In this document: piece by piece, positions 8,898 through 17,115 of the stretch
Numbering within the stretch: position 1 is the first letter of the stretch
Layout: every line of letters begins with the position of its first letter
DNA from: Blautia sp. An81
GTDB lineage: Bacteria; Bacillota; Clostridia; Lachnospirales; Lachnospiraceae
Assembly: GCF_002161285.1 (NCBI RefSeq)
Contig: NZ_NFHH01000001.1
Coordinates: forward strand, 1 to 64,000
Length of the DNA stretch: 64,000 nucleotides
Direction: 5' to 3'
The notes under the pieces: model-generated
What the model saw: the letters and a program-made list of their open reading frames with translations, nothing else
Told to the model about the DNA's origin: nothing
Databases searched by the model: none
Translations under genes and position numbers: made by a program

Positions 8898-9227
8898 TTA
8901 AAATACATACCAGATACTCAAACCTTCCACAAAAGCCAGAAGGAAAATGATAAAAAAGATTCTAAAGTAATACTGGCTCTCATTTCCTTCCATCCCCGTT
9001 TTATTAACCAGGCACCACTGTTTTACCCCAGGGATCCGGCTCACAAGCAAGATTCCTGCCTGAAGGGCCGGGAAGAGAAAAACCGCCCATTTTCCCGCAA
9101 ATCCGTCTGCTGTTCCGGCGCTCCAATGCACCGGTATCTGTTCCGGCAGAAAAGGGAAAGCCACCCCTGCGGCCAGGAGAGTGATTGCCCACAGGATCCA
9201 GGATTTTTTATTATTAAAAAATAACAT
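8898..9227 (-). CDS. DUF1648-type small membrane protein
   Basis: A 109-residue protein with three predicted membrane segments (about 10-28, 45-63 and 88-106). The segment FPFLPEQIPVHWSAGT is the DUF1648 signature, found in SdpI-like and other small clostridial membrane proteins of unknown activity. It is the last gene of a string that starts with a two-component system, 15 bases after a lipoprotein gene. No enzyme motif is seen. A role in envelope sensing or immunity is only a guess from context. Confidence 0.7.
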   Translation of the reverse strand: MLFFNNKKSWILWAITLLAAGVAFPFLPEQIPVHWSAGTADGFAGKWAVFLFPALQAGILLVSRIPGVKQWCLVNKTGMEGNESQYYFRIFFIIFLLAFVEGLSIWYVF

Positions 9228-9242
9228 TGCAAGATTACTCCC

Positions 9243-9671
9243 CTATTTCACATAAAAGCCTGCGCATTTCATATCCGTGTCAAAGGAAATGGTAAACATG
9301 ACTTTGCCATCTTCATAGGCTGCCAGGACCATGGCTGTGGCATAAGGAGTTCCAGTATCCCGGTCTGTGATCCCCCGGACCTGGATCCTGTTAAAGTCCT
9401 GAAATTCTCCTTTATCCTTCATATAATAGTCAATATTTTCCTGAAGTTCTTCCGGATCTGTCCCATTCTGCATGACCACATTAAAGGTATCTTCCCATAC
9501 TCCTTCCAGTTCCCCGGCATTGATTCTTTCTACCATTTCTTTCGCTTCTGCAATGACCTGGTCTTCCTGAAACTCATCTGAAAGAGATTCCTGACAGCCG
9601 GACAAAGCAGCCAGTGCCAGAATCCCCAAAAAGCCTGCCAGGATCTTTTTTCTCCATTTTCCTTTTGTCAT
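9243..9671 (-). CDS. lipoprotein, DUF3887-like
   Basis: A 142-residue exported lipoprotein: a lysine-rich start, a hydrophobic stretch and the lipobox ALSGC with the modified cysteine at residue 26. The mature part is small, acidic and resembles DUF3887 proteins (an NTF2-like fold is often assumed); the family link is from general pattern and is not certain. It sits between a DUF3784 membrane protein and a DUF1648 protein, 20 and 15 bases away, so the three probably form one operon with the two-component genes upstream. Confidence 0.7.
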   Translation of the reverse strand: MTKGKWRKKILAGFLGILALAALSGCQESLSDEFQEDQVIAEAKEMVERINAGELEGVWEDTFNVVMQNGTDPEELQENIDYYMKDKGEFQDFNRIQVRGITDRDTGTPYATAMVLAAYEDGKVMFTISFDTDMKCAGFYVK

Positions 9672-9691
9672 AAACTTTCTCCTTTCTGCCC

Positions 9692-10471
9692 CTACTCCAG
9701 CCCGGATGCCGCCAGGATCTTCTCATACAGCGTTCTGGTCTCTTCCGGAGTTTTCCCATTTATCACCAGCACGCCGTCTGTTGTTTCCATCACCACAAAA
9801 TCTTTACATCTGGCATAACTGTATATGGTGTACTCTCCAAACTCTTTGTTTTGAAAAGTTCCCTCATTAAGCTGCAGACTGTTGACTCCCATACGCTTAC
9901 TGCCTGTTTCAAAGTCCTCCCGGTAAGTAACGGCCTGTATTTCTGAAAGAGGCAGCTCATAGTCTGACCAGTAAGACCCCCGGATCTCCAACTGGTCATT
10001 CTGGATCACAACCTCCACATTTCCGGTAAAAAGCAGCACTGCCGAAAACACCAGAGCAGCTCCGGTAATGAGGATGGTAATGATAGTCCCTGTCTTCCGG
10101 GCCTTTTTCCTTTTTAATTCCTTTTCTGGACTTTCCTCCAGCAGGATTTCCTCTCCCGGTTTTATCCTGCAGCCCAGATTTGCATAGAGAAGAGTAGGGA
10201 TCAGTCCGATAAAGACACCACCCGTGGTCAGCGCCAGATACCAGTCCGGTATATTCTCTCCCATGATCTCCGCCCCCAGGACCAGGACTGTGATCAGAGC
10301 CAGATAAGTTCCTGTGGTCCTGCACAGTTTTTTCTCATTATATTTTCTCTTCTCTTTTTCTGAAGCTGTATTATACCCTGCTATGAGAAAACTACCCTTT
10401 CCCATCAGGAGCGCCAGAGAAATCCCTCCTCCGATCAGGATCGTCAGCAGAATCACGATTCTATCCATCAT
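9692..10471 (-). CDS. DUF3784 membrane protein with PH-like domain
   Basis: A 259-residue protein. The first 100 residues hold three membrane segments of the DUF3784 type, including LLMGKGSFLIAGYNT. A fourth membrane helix at about 132-152 is followed by a soluble part (GNVEVVIQNDQLEIRGSYWS onward) that looks like a bacterial PH-type domain. Function is not known for this family. It follows the histidine kinase gene by 74 bases on the same strand and precedes the lipoprotein, suggesting an envelope module under control of the adjacent system. Confidence 0.65.
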   Translation of the reverse strand: MMDRIVILLTILIGGGISLALLMGKGSFLIAGYNTASEKEKRKYNEKKLCRTTGTYLALITVLVLGAEIMGENIPDWYLALTTGGVFIGLIPTLLYANLGCRIKPGEEILLEESPEKELKRKKARKTGTIITILITGAALVFSAVLLFTGNVEVVIQNDQLEIRGSYWSDYELPLSEIQAVTYREDFETGSKRMGVNSLQLNEGTFQNKEFGEYTIYSYARCKDFVVMETTDGVLVINGKTPEETRTLYEKILAASGLE

Positions 10472-10545
10472 TTACTCCGCACCTCCTCTGTTTTCCTTCT
10501 TCTCCATAACCAGTCATATGACTTGCCGTATTTTTTATCCGTAGA

Positions 10546-11715
10546 CTATATCCGTCCATCTTTTTTCGCTGTATTGGGGATAAGGATCACTGCCAGAAAC
10601 CGTTTCTCCTCATCTGTAATGGTACAGTTCCCTTCATATGGTTTTATGGCTTCACTTACGTTTTCCAGCCCCAGTCCCTGATGGCCTTCCCACTTTTCCG
10701 GGTGCCTGGACTTGGAATTTTCCACCTGGATCATGAGAAACTCTTTTTCTCTTTTTGCCAGGATCTTCAGATACTTTTCTTCCGGTTCCTTATCCCTGCC
10801 CATGGCCTCAATGGCATTATCCAGAAGATTTGCAAAGATCGTTGTAATATCGATCTCCTGTATTCTGTCCAGACAGTTCTCCTCTATGTCAAGCTCCAGT
10901 CTGGCGTCCCGGAGATTTTCATGGCAGAGTTTTTCATTCAGGATAATATTCAGCATCCGGTTCTCCGTATACCAGGCGTGATTGTTCTGGTTCAAAAGAT
11001 GGAAAACTTCTTCTTTATATTTTTCTGCCTCTTCTGTCTGGCCTTCCTCATAAAGCTTTCCCAGGGCCTGGATATGATTCTTTACGTCATGAACGATCTT
11101 TCTGGACTGACGATAGCTTTCTTCCAGCTTCTGATAATGCTGGTACACCAGCATTTCTTTCTGCCGGTAAAGCCTGGACTTCTTTTCTGCCTCATTGCTC
11201 TGGGCCGCTGTAATATAAAAATATACCACAAATATATTCATAAACAGAAGGAGCAATACATTTACCAGCACCAGCAGATAGCCGTTCCAGCTTGCATAGT
11301 AATCGCTTAAGGTCAGAAAAGAGATCATCATCACCAGGGAGAGCAAAGGCATGACCAGACAGATAAAAAACTGGCCTTTGCTCAGATGGCCCCTCCTGCC
11401 CCGTTTCAGGATACTGCTAAGGAACCAGGCCCAGCCCCCTTGAGCCGCCCAACGGATGACTCCTGCGATCAGCTGGGCATTTCCATAGGGATTCAAAGTA
11501 GTGTTAAATCCGGAAAAGTTCAGCATATATCTGGTATAGATCTCATAGAGCAGTACCCGGGACAGGGCCCAGATCAGGACGATCCCTGCCAGATACAGCA
11601 GTCCGCTGAAAACATAATAGCCTTTGGACCGGACATTTTTCTTCCGGAGACGAAATATAAACCAGACAGAAACTCCCAGAATGATCAGAATATCCGGCAG
11701 CCATAAACTATACAA
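10546..11715 (-). CDS. sensor histidine kinase, GHKL/AgrC-like
   Basis: A 389-residue kinase. The first 170 residues contain about five or six membrane helices without a large outside loop, as in AgrC-type peptide sensors. A coiled stretch leads to the phospho-acceptor block KIVHDVKNHIQAL, then the ATP-binding domain with NLLDNAIEA and GLGLENV. It lies 52 bases downstream of the LytTR response regulator, its obvious partner. Such pairs commonly control peptide, bacteriocin or envelope genes. No precursor-peptide gene is visible next to it, so the signal remains unknown. Confidence 0.87.
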   Translation of the reverse strand: MYSLWLPDILIILGVSVWFIFRLRKKNVRSKGYYVFSGLLYLAGIVLIWALSRVLLYEIYTRYMLNFSGFNTTLNPYGNAQLIAGVIRWAAQGGWAWFLSSILKRGRRGHLSKGQFFICLVMPLLSLVMMISFLTLSDYYASWNGYLLVLVNVLLLLFMNIFVVYFYITAAQSNEAEKKSRLYRQKEMLVYQHYQKLEESYRQSRKIVHDVKNHIQALGKLYEEGQTEEAEKYKEEVFHLLNQNNHAWYTENRMLNIILNEKLCHENLRDARLELDIEENCLDRIQEIDITTIFANLLDNAIEAMGRDKEPEEKYLKILAKREKEFLMIQVENSKSRHPEKWEGHQGLGLENVSEAIKPYEGNCTITDEEKRFLAVILIPNTAKKDGRI

Positions 11716-11767
11716 AGTACTCCTCCCCTTTCTCTTCTTTTCTCCTGCGGCAGGTCAGGCAGCCCCC

Positions 11768-12481
11768 TTAAAAAGAGCTCCCGTTTTTTTCTGCCAGAAA
11801 TCTTCCCAGACATTCCTTAAAAGAAACTGCCTGTTTCTGGGACAGCGGAAGGATCTCCCCGCTCATCATGTAAATATCGTAGCCTTTGATATTCCGTATC
11901 TGATCCAGGTTTACCACAAAGCTTTTATGGGGAGAAGCAAATCCATAGTCCTTCATTCTTTCCCGAAGATCACCGATCTTTCCCCGCATTTCATAGCAGC
12001 CCTTTTCTGCCGCCAGCTTGATCTGTCTTCCCCGGATCTCAAAATAGTAAATATCTGCTGTATGGAGCCTGGTCCTTCCCTGGGAAGTCTCAAACTCCAG
12101 AACTGGACTGGGCTTCTGCTCCTCCTCCCGGTAAGCCAGGGCATCTGCCACCTGCTTGAGCACACTGGTCTTCTTCACCGGTTTGAGCAGATAGCCGAAA
12201 GCATGGACGGAAAAAGCTTTCCCTGCATATTCACTGTAGGCAGTCACATATACGATCTTTACTTTTTTATCCTTCAGCCGGATCTTTCTGGCGGTCTCTA
12301 TGCCGTCTATCCCTTCCATATCAATATCCAGAAACAGAAGATCATACTGTTCTGTTGACCGGAGAAGTTCTTCGCCGCTGAAATATACGTCTGTTTTCTC
12401 TATAGGTTCCGGGCACTCTTCAAGGATTTCCAGAAGGGCCTCCGAAGCTTTTTTCTCATCATCACAAATTGCTATCTTCAT
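11768..12481 (-). CDS. LytTR family response regulator
   Basis: A 237-residue two-domain regulator. The receiver domain has D7-D8 and the phospho-acceptor D52 in LLFLDIDMEG, then VTAYSEYA and LLKPVK. The LytTR DNA-binding domain follows from about residue 130 (IYYFEIRGRQI, HKSFVVNLDQI). I start it at the ATG at 12481, where the canonical MKIAICDDE begins and AAAGGAAAG lies upstream; a longer frame to 12580 runs through a terminator. It heads an operon with the GHKL kinase and three small envelope proteins. Confidence 0.9.
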   Translation of the reverse strand: MKIAICDDEKKASEALLEILEECPEPIEKTDVYFSGEELLRSTEQYDLLFLDIDMEGIDGIETARKIRLKDKKVKIVYVTAYSEYAGKAFSVHAFGYLLKPVKKTSVLKQVADALAYREEEQKPSPVLEFETSQGRTRLHTADIYYFEIRGRQIKLAAEKGCYEMRGKIGDLRERMKDYGFASPHKSFVVNLDQIRNIKGYDIYMMSGEILPLSQKQAVSFKECLGRFLAEKNGSSF

Positions 12482-12560
12482 TTTCTGTTTCTTTCCTTTG
12501 TTTTCTTTATTATAATTGAAAATATTCTCATAACACAAGAAATCTTCCCTCAAATACAGA

Positions 12561-12590
12561 AAAGACTGCACAACATACAATGCAGTCTTT
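12561..12590 (-). terminator. intrinsic terminator after the DUF6472 gene
   Basis: AAAGACTGCA and TGCAGTCTTT pair perfectly over ten bases around a ten-base loop, followed by TTTTCTG on the minus strand (and a longer T-run on the plus strand). It separates the DUF6472 gene from the response-regulator operon. Confidence 0.75.
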
Positions 12591-12598
12591 CCTCTTTT

Positions 12599-12790
12599 TT
12601 ACATCTGTTTTCTCACTACTGCGTATTCATCCTGATTCCGGTAATAAGGACACTGATAGTACCGGTCCGACAAAATCCTCACATAGTCATCCTCGTCCAT
12701 ATTCATGTCGCACAGATAGGCTTCGTATTCCTCATCATAGACATAGAAGGTGCAGGTCTCACAGCTTCCCCGTTCTTTTCCCTTTTTCAT
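12599..12790 (-). CDS. DUF6472 family small cysteine protein
   Basis: A 63-residue acidic protein with a CxxC pair (SCETCTFY) and two later cysteines (YLCDMNMD and YQCPYY), an arrangement that could bind a metal. The DUF6472 family is short and widespread in Lachnospiraceae; its function is unknown. I choose the ATG at 12790 because GGGAGG stands about ten bases upstream, whereas the ATG at 12799 is too close to it. It follows the MoxR ATPase gene by 68 bases and is closed by a terminator, so it probably belongs to that operon. Confidence 0.72.
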   Translation of the reverse strand: MKKGKERGSCETCTFYVYDEEYEAYLCDMNMDEDDYVRILSDRYYQCPYYRNQDEYAVVRKQM

Positions 12791-12858
12791 GGGCCTCATT
12801 CCTCCCTGCTCTTTTTCTCCGGCTCTGTCTGCAGGATCCCGTTTCGGACTTCCTGCTT

Positions 12859-14379
12859 TTAGAGCTCCTCTTCAATATTTTCCAGCTCTTCCAGGATCTC
12901 TCTCTGCTCCTGGTCGAAAAGGAGTTTTTTGTTATATTTATAATAACTGTCGCAGCCATTCTCACTGATAAATTCCATGCTGTAGGGGTTGGTATTCAGT
13001 TCTGTAACAAAGACTACCAGTTCCTGTCCTTCCTGGAAAACCAGCTCCAGGAAGTCAAAAGTATTCTGGAGCTTTTCTCCGGTGTCTTTTATCAATTCCT
13101 CACGCTCCCCGGCCTGGTCCTGGAAGGCTTCTTTAACTTTCTGGAAGATTTCTTCTTTTCCTTCTCCCCGGGCCTCTCCTTCTTTTGCCAGATCCCGGTA
13201 AATTCCCAGAAGTTTCAGGATCTCCTGTTTCAGATGTTCTTCCTCCCGTGTAAGAAGGTCTGCCTTCTTCTTTTCTTCCAGATCCTTTTCTCTCATAAAG
13301 ATCCGGTCCTCTAAAGCCTGCCAGGGATGTTCTGCAGATTCCAGAGCCTTTTTCCATCCTTTCAGGACTTCAAAAAATTCTGTGACCAGAAGGTCTTTTT
13401 CATGATAAGCTCGGCACCTTTCTCCCAGTTTTCCCATAAACAGTCCCACTACTGCAAACCGCTCGTCCATAGAAGCCAGCCGGAGCTTTTCCACGGCAAA
13501 TTTTTCAAAATGTCCCGCCAGGACCTGATCCACCTGGTAATCTGTCTGATATTTTTCAAACAGCTCCAGATAATTGGCAAAATCCTTTGCCACCTTCCAA
13601 TGCTGGATATACTGGCATACTACCTCCCGGTCCGGCCTTTTTCCCAGCTTTTCATATACATACAGAAGCTGGGAAAGATCCTCCCATCCTCTGGGGGTGG
13701 CAAACATTCTCCCGTCAATACTGGTTTCCATACGGTAAAAGTTTTCTCTCCGGATATCCAGATAGGAAAGCACCGCCGGGTGGATCCCTGCCTCATAGGC
13801 ATATTCTTTCCAGACTCCGAAGTCTTCCCGCACATCGATCTTCTTTACCCGGTCCAGAGTCACCACGTCAAAGTCCCGGACAGATTTATTGTACTCCGGA
13901 GGATTTCCCGCAGCCACAATGATCCAGCCGGAAGGCACCTGCTGGTTTCCGAAGGTCTTGCACTGGAGGAACTGGAGCATGGCAGGAGCCAGAGTCTCCG
14001 AAACACAGTTGATCTCATCGATAAACAGGATTCCCTCCCGGATTCCCGTAGCTTCCATTTTGTCATACACGGAAGCGATGATCTCGCTCATAGTATACTC
14101 AGTGACTGACCGGGCCTCTCCCCCGTAGCTTTTCTCTTTGATAAAAGGCAGTCCTATGGCGCTTTGCCTGGTATGGTGGGTAATGGTATAAGACACCAGG
14201 TTAATGCCGCATTCTCTGGCTGCCTGCTCCATGATCTGAGTCTTGCCGATCCCCGGAGGTCCCATAAGCAGTATAGGCCGCTGCCTTATAGCCGGGATAC
14301 AGTAATCCCCGTAATCGTCTTTTAAAAAATAGGCTGCCACCGTATCTTTGATCTCCTGTTTTGCTCTTTTTATATTCAT
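12859..14379 (-). CDS. MoxR-type AAA ATPase
   Basis: A 506-residue ATPase with Walker A GPPGIGKT (40-47), Walker B LFIDEIN (about 118-124), and the sensor stretch AAGNPPEYNKSVRDFD then VTLDR. The C-terminal third is glutamate/lysine-rich and probably helical (about 360-500). MoxR ATPases act as chaperones or metal-insertion and complex-remodelling factors and are normally coupled to a VWA protein, as here: its ATG overlaps the VWA stop by four bases. Unusually, the VWA gene precedes the ATPase gene. The client protein is unknown. Confidence 0.85.
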   Translation of the reverse strand: MNIKRAKQEIKDTVAAYFLKDDYGDYCIPAIRQRPILLMGPPGIGKTQIMEQAARECGINLVSYTITHHTRQSAIGLPFIKEKSYGGEARSVTEYTMSEIIASVYDKMEATGIREGILFIDEINCVSETLAPAMLQFLQCKTFGNQQVPSGWIIVAAGNPPEYNKSVRDFDVVTLDRVKKIDVREDFGVWKEYAYEAGIHPAVLSYLDIRRENFYRMETSIDGRMFATPRGWEDLSQLLYVYEKLGKRPDREVVCQYIQHWKVAKDFANYLELFEKYQTDYQVDQVLAGHFEKFAVEKLRLASMDERFAVVGLFMGKLGERCRAYHEKDLLVTEFFEVLKGWKKALESAEHPWQALEDRIFMREKDLEEKKKADLLTREEEHLKQEILKLLGIYRDLAKEGEARGEGKEEIFQKVKEAFQDQAGEREELIKDTGEKLQNTFDFLELVFQEGQELVVFVTELNTNPYSMEFISENGCDSYYKYNKKLLFDQEQREILEELENIEEEL

Positions 14380-15764
14380 TTTTCTGTCCTCTCGTTCCTC
14401 TCTAAAAGTTCTTCCTCATCCAGATACAGCTTCATGGCCCAACAGGGCACTTCAATCTCTTCATATTCCTTCTGCATCAACAGAAAAGCCACATCATAGG
14501 GAGGCATACACTCCGGAAAGATTCCTTTCCCGTCTGTAAAATACAAAAGCCCTTTTAGCCCCCTGAGTTCTCCTTTTCTCTGTTTTTCCTGAATGTATTG
14601 AAACACCGGACGAAAATCTGTCCCGCCCTTTCCTGCAAGCTCCAGGTTTTCCATATATTCTTTCAGTTCTTCCTGGCTGGTGATCAGCCGGTCACTCTGG
14701 ATCCTCTCGTCACACTGGATCACATGGATCTGCATTCTCCTGAAAAAGCATTCCTGCTCCCGGAGCACGGAATAGGTTTCTCTTAAAAATCCCCGAACCA
14801 GTTCTCCGGAACAGGACATGGAAGTGTCAATGGCAATGACAAAGTCCTGGATCTTTTTCACTTCCCGGGTCTCCTGAGGTTCCAGGAGAGGCATATTTCC
14901 GTAAAGGGACATGCCGTAGCTGTAAAAAATATAGTCGAAGCTATCCAGATCCACCATCTGCTCTTCCCGCAGCACTGCAAACTTGCTAAGAAACCGCCGG
15001 TAGTCTCTGGTGTCCCGGTTTTCTGCCTTGATCTGTTCCTTCAGGCCGGCCTGGCCCCGTGCCATATCCTGTCCAAAAGTTTCCATCTCTGTCTCCATAC
15101 GGTCCCGGATATCCTCCCAGTTTTTCTCCGGCCTCTGGAAGGGAGGATTCTTCCTTCCTCCCTTCCAGAGCCTGTGGTCGTCACAGTGAAACTCCCTTTC
15201 CCAAAGAAGGGCCTGCTCCTGGGAAGGCTGCATTTTCACCAGTTCTTCAAAAACCCCCTCTGCATTCAGGGTCTTCCTTTTCTTTCTGAGACTGGCATAG
15301 AGATTTCTCCGGTCTCCGGACATAGGCTTTCGCACACAATGAAGAGCCAGGCCGTCAATAATAGATTCCACACTGATATCGCAGGCCAGATCCCAGAGAA
15401 TATCTCTCAGATCCTCTTGCCCATTTTCTCCATCTTTCCAGGAAATCCCAAGAGTCTTGGCTGCCAGCTGCTTCCGGATCCTTACCTTTTTCCAAAGATG
15501 AGCAAAGAGACAATGGAGCATCATGTGAAGATAAGCCCGGTTTACCTCCCGCCGTCCCTGGCGGTAAAGACCGCCCAGATATCCGGGATCATAATAGATC
15601 CCCACGCCGTCGGTACCCAGTTCTCCATTCTGTTCTCCCATCACATATATAAAGGCTGACAGTGCCACATCAAAGAAACGCAGATGGATATAGAGTTCAT
15701 TTCTGGAAGATATAAGAATCCTGCTGCAGACTTCCTCTATTCTCTTTTCCATTTCCCTGGCCAT
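14376..15764 (-). CDS. VWA domain protein with DUF2201-like putative metallopeptidase N-terminus
   Basis: A 462-residue protein. The N-terminal half has a histidine cluster in LHMMLHCLFAHLW (about 80-92), in the position of the putative metallopeptidase motif of DUF2201 proteins, although the classic HExxH glutamate is not present. The C-terminal VWA domain carries the metal-adhesion motif DTSMS near residue 311 and LLYFTDGKG near 405. VWA/DUF2201 proteins are usual partners of MoxR ATPases, and the two genes overlap here. No signal peptide or membrane helix is visible, so it acts in the cytoplasm. The substrate is not known. Confidence 0.82.
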   Translation of the reverse strand: MAREMEKRIEEVCSRILISSRNELYIHLRFFDVALSAFIYVMGEQNGELGTDGVGIYYDPGYLGGLYRQGRREVNRAYLHMMLHCLFAHLWKKVRIRKQLAAKTLGISWKDGENGQEDLRDILWDLACDISVESIIDGLALHCVRKPMSGDRRNLYASLRKKRKTLNAEGVFEELVKMQPSQEQALLWEREFHCDDHRLWKGGRKNPPFQRPEKNWEDIRDRMETEMETFGQDMARGQAGLKEQIKAENRDTRDYRRFLSKFAVLREEQMVDLDSFDYIFYSYGMSLYGNMPLLEPQETREVKKIQDFVIAIDTSMSCSGELVRGFLRETYSVLREQECFFRRMQIHVIQCDERIQSDRLITSQEELKEYMENLELAGKGGTDFRPVFQYIQEKQRKGELRGLKGLLYFTDGKGIFPECMPPYDVAFLLMQKEYEEIEVPCWAMKLYLDEEELLERNERTEK

Positions 15765-15776
15765 ATTTTCTCTCTC

Positions 15777-16610
15777 CTATAGGTCAAAAGTTCTCTTTCG
15801 TTTTGCAAACAATCTCCGCTTCTCTTCCATGAGATAGCTGACCATCTCCGCTCTTCCTTTACCGGAAGCTTCCTTGATCACCTGATCCATGGCCTTCTCC
15901 GTCCACAGATTTCTCTGTCCAAGATAAGAAAAGGCCCGGTTCCACTCTTCCTGTTCCATATAATAAAGACCGCATTCCAGCACATGTTCTTTAATATATT
16001 CCAGATACTCTTCTTCTGCCTGGCTGCCAAGTTCCCAGGGCCAGAGCAGTCTTCCCATAGCCATAGGCAGAAGGATCTCCGGTTTTTCATTGATCTTTGC
16101 CAGATAAAACAGCCGGTCATATCCCTGGTAATCCACTTTCTTTTCCAGAAAGCACTGGCGGTATTTGTAGCCGCAGCCATGATAATGGGTCTCCAGGATC
16201 CTTGCTGGAGTGTTCTCCACTCCTTCCTCATAATATTCCGGGAAGATCAGCTCTGCTCCCTCACTGCTGTTCCGAAACCTGATGGAAACATAGACTTCAT
16301 GGAAAGTTTCACTGACCACATCCCGAATACAAGAGGTTCCCCCCGGCTCCATAAGCATATGAAGTTTCCGCAGGGCGCCGCAGCCGGTAAAAGAACCGCC
16401 CCCAATAGTTTTCACAGAATCTGTCATTTCCAAAGTCACCAGATTCCTGCATCCGTAAAAAGTATAATTTCCCAGCTCCCGGACCCCGTCGGGGATCCGG
16501 ATCTCCTGGATCTCCTGAAGTTCCCTCTGCTCCTCTTTGCTCCGGCCTTCCTTCCATGGAGACCAGGCGTAAGAGGGCAGGGAAACCCTGTTCTCTTTCT
16601 TCTCACACAT
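15777..16610 (-). CDS. BspA-type leucine-rich-repeat protein
   Basis: A 277-residue soluble protein. Residues about 33-85 hold BspA/LRR_5 repeats (IPDGVRELGNYTFYGCRNL, then SVKTIGGGSFTGCGALRKL). The remaining part has no recognised domain but contains alternating aromatic/charged helices, possibly TPR-like, and the C-terminus is basic. Unlike most BspA-type proteins it lacks an export signal. It sits 12 bases upstream of the VWA gene, so it is likely an adaptor for the VWA/MoxR pair. Its ATG overlaps the end of a small lipoprotein gene. Confidence 0.72.
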   Translation of the reverse strand: MCEKKENRVSLPSYAWSPWKEGRSKEEQRELQEIQEIRIPDGVRELGNYTFYGCRNLVTLEMTDSVKTIGGGSFTGCGALRKLHMLMEPGGTSCIRDVVSETFHEVYVSIRFRNSSEGAELIFPEYYEEGVENTPARILETHYHGCGYKYRQCFLEKKVDYQGYDRLFYLAKINEKPEILLPMAMGRLLWPWELGSQAEEEYLEYIKEHVLECGLYYMEQEEWNRAFSYLGQRNLWTEKAMDQVIKEASGKGRAEMVSYLMEEKRRLFAKRKRTFDL

Positions 16611-16749
16611 ATGTATCCTGTCCTTTATCTGATTCTAACTCCCATACCAGTTCCAGATTGTCCTCTTCTTCCTTCTCGTTACAGCCTGTAAAAGCAGTTC
16701 CCAGAACTGCCAAAAGCAGCAGCATTATCCCAATTCTTATTTTCATCAT
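16603..16749 (-). CDS. 48-residue lipoprotein precursor
   Basis: A short gene with AAAGGA before ATG-ATG, a basic start, a hydrophobic run of leucines and a lipobox-like TAFTGC with the cysteine at residue 23, then a very acidic 25-residue tail (NEKEEEDNLELVWELES). It ends in GTG-TGA, overlapping the ATG of the leucine-rich-repeat gene by eight bases, a typical coupled arrangement. Function is unknown; the mature peptide would be only about 26 residues anchored outside the membrane. Predicted from ribosome site, lipobox and overlap. Confidence 0.65.
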   Translation of the reverse strand: MMKIRIGIMLLLLAVLGTAFTGCNEKEEEDNLELVWELESDKGQDTYV

Positions 16750-16937
16750 AAATCCTTTCCGTCCTGCAGTTTTATGTGTACTTCTGCATTTCTATACGCC
16801 TCAGCATTTTGTATGCCATTGTATCTGAGTACAGTATGCATGCTTGACGGGATTTTTATACATCCTGGCTAAAGTCACCTGCAAAATGGTTTGAAATAGA
16901 TAGCTCGCTCTGCCGGCTGCATATTATCATATATAAA

Positions 16938-16980
16938 GGGAAATGGCTGCAATCCTGCAAGCGGATCACAGCCATTTCCC
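16938..16980 (-). terminator. terminator-like hairpin downstream of tRNA-Thr
   Basis: GGGAAATGGCTG and CAGCCATTTCCC pair perfectly over twelve bases, followed on the minus strand by TTTATATA. It begins a few bases after the tRNA 3' end. The U-run is weak, but stem strength and position fit tRNA termination. Confidence 0.65.
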
Positions 16981-16986
16981 CGGATA

Positions 16987-17059
16987 AGCTGAAAATGGGA
17001 CTCGAACCCACGACCCCTTCATTACGAGTGAAGTGCTCTACCAACTGAGCTATTTCAGC
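16987..17059 (-). tRNA. tRNA-Thr (anticodon CGT)
   Basis: The minus strand folds into a complete cloverleaf of 73 bases. The acceptor stem GCTGAAA pairs with TTTCAGC, the D-arm contains GCTCAGTTGGTAGAGC, the anticodon stem CTTCA/TGAAG encloses CTCGTAA (anticodon CGT, codon ACG), and the T-arm is GTGGG-TTCGAGT-CCCAT. The discriminator is T and CCA is not encoded. A consensus promoter lies 19 bases upstream and a strong hairpin follows. Confidence 0.95.
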
Positions 17060-17077
17060 AATTCTCTGCAAGAATTG

Positions 17078-17106
17078 ATTTTACTGGATTTTTTAAGATA
17101 TGTCAA
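17078..17106 (-). promoter_or_regulatory. sigma-A promoter of tRNA-Thr
   Basis: On the minus strand TTGACA is followed after exactly 17 bases by TAAAAT, 19 bases before the mature tRNA 5' end. Confidence 0.75.
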
Positions 17107-17115
17107 GAATTTCTT

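Noticed and set aside
12482-12580. Extended N-terminus of the LytTR regulator
   Set aside because: It passes through the terminator at 12561-12590 and adds residues not found before the canonical receiver start.
16856-17071. A 71-codon minus-strand frame
   Set aside because: It covers the complete tRNA-Thr gene.
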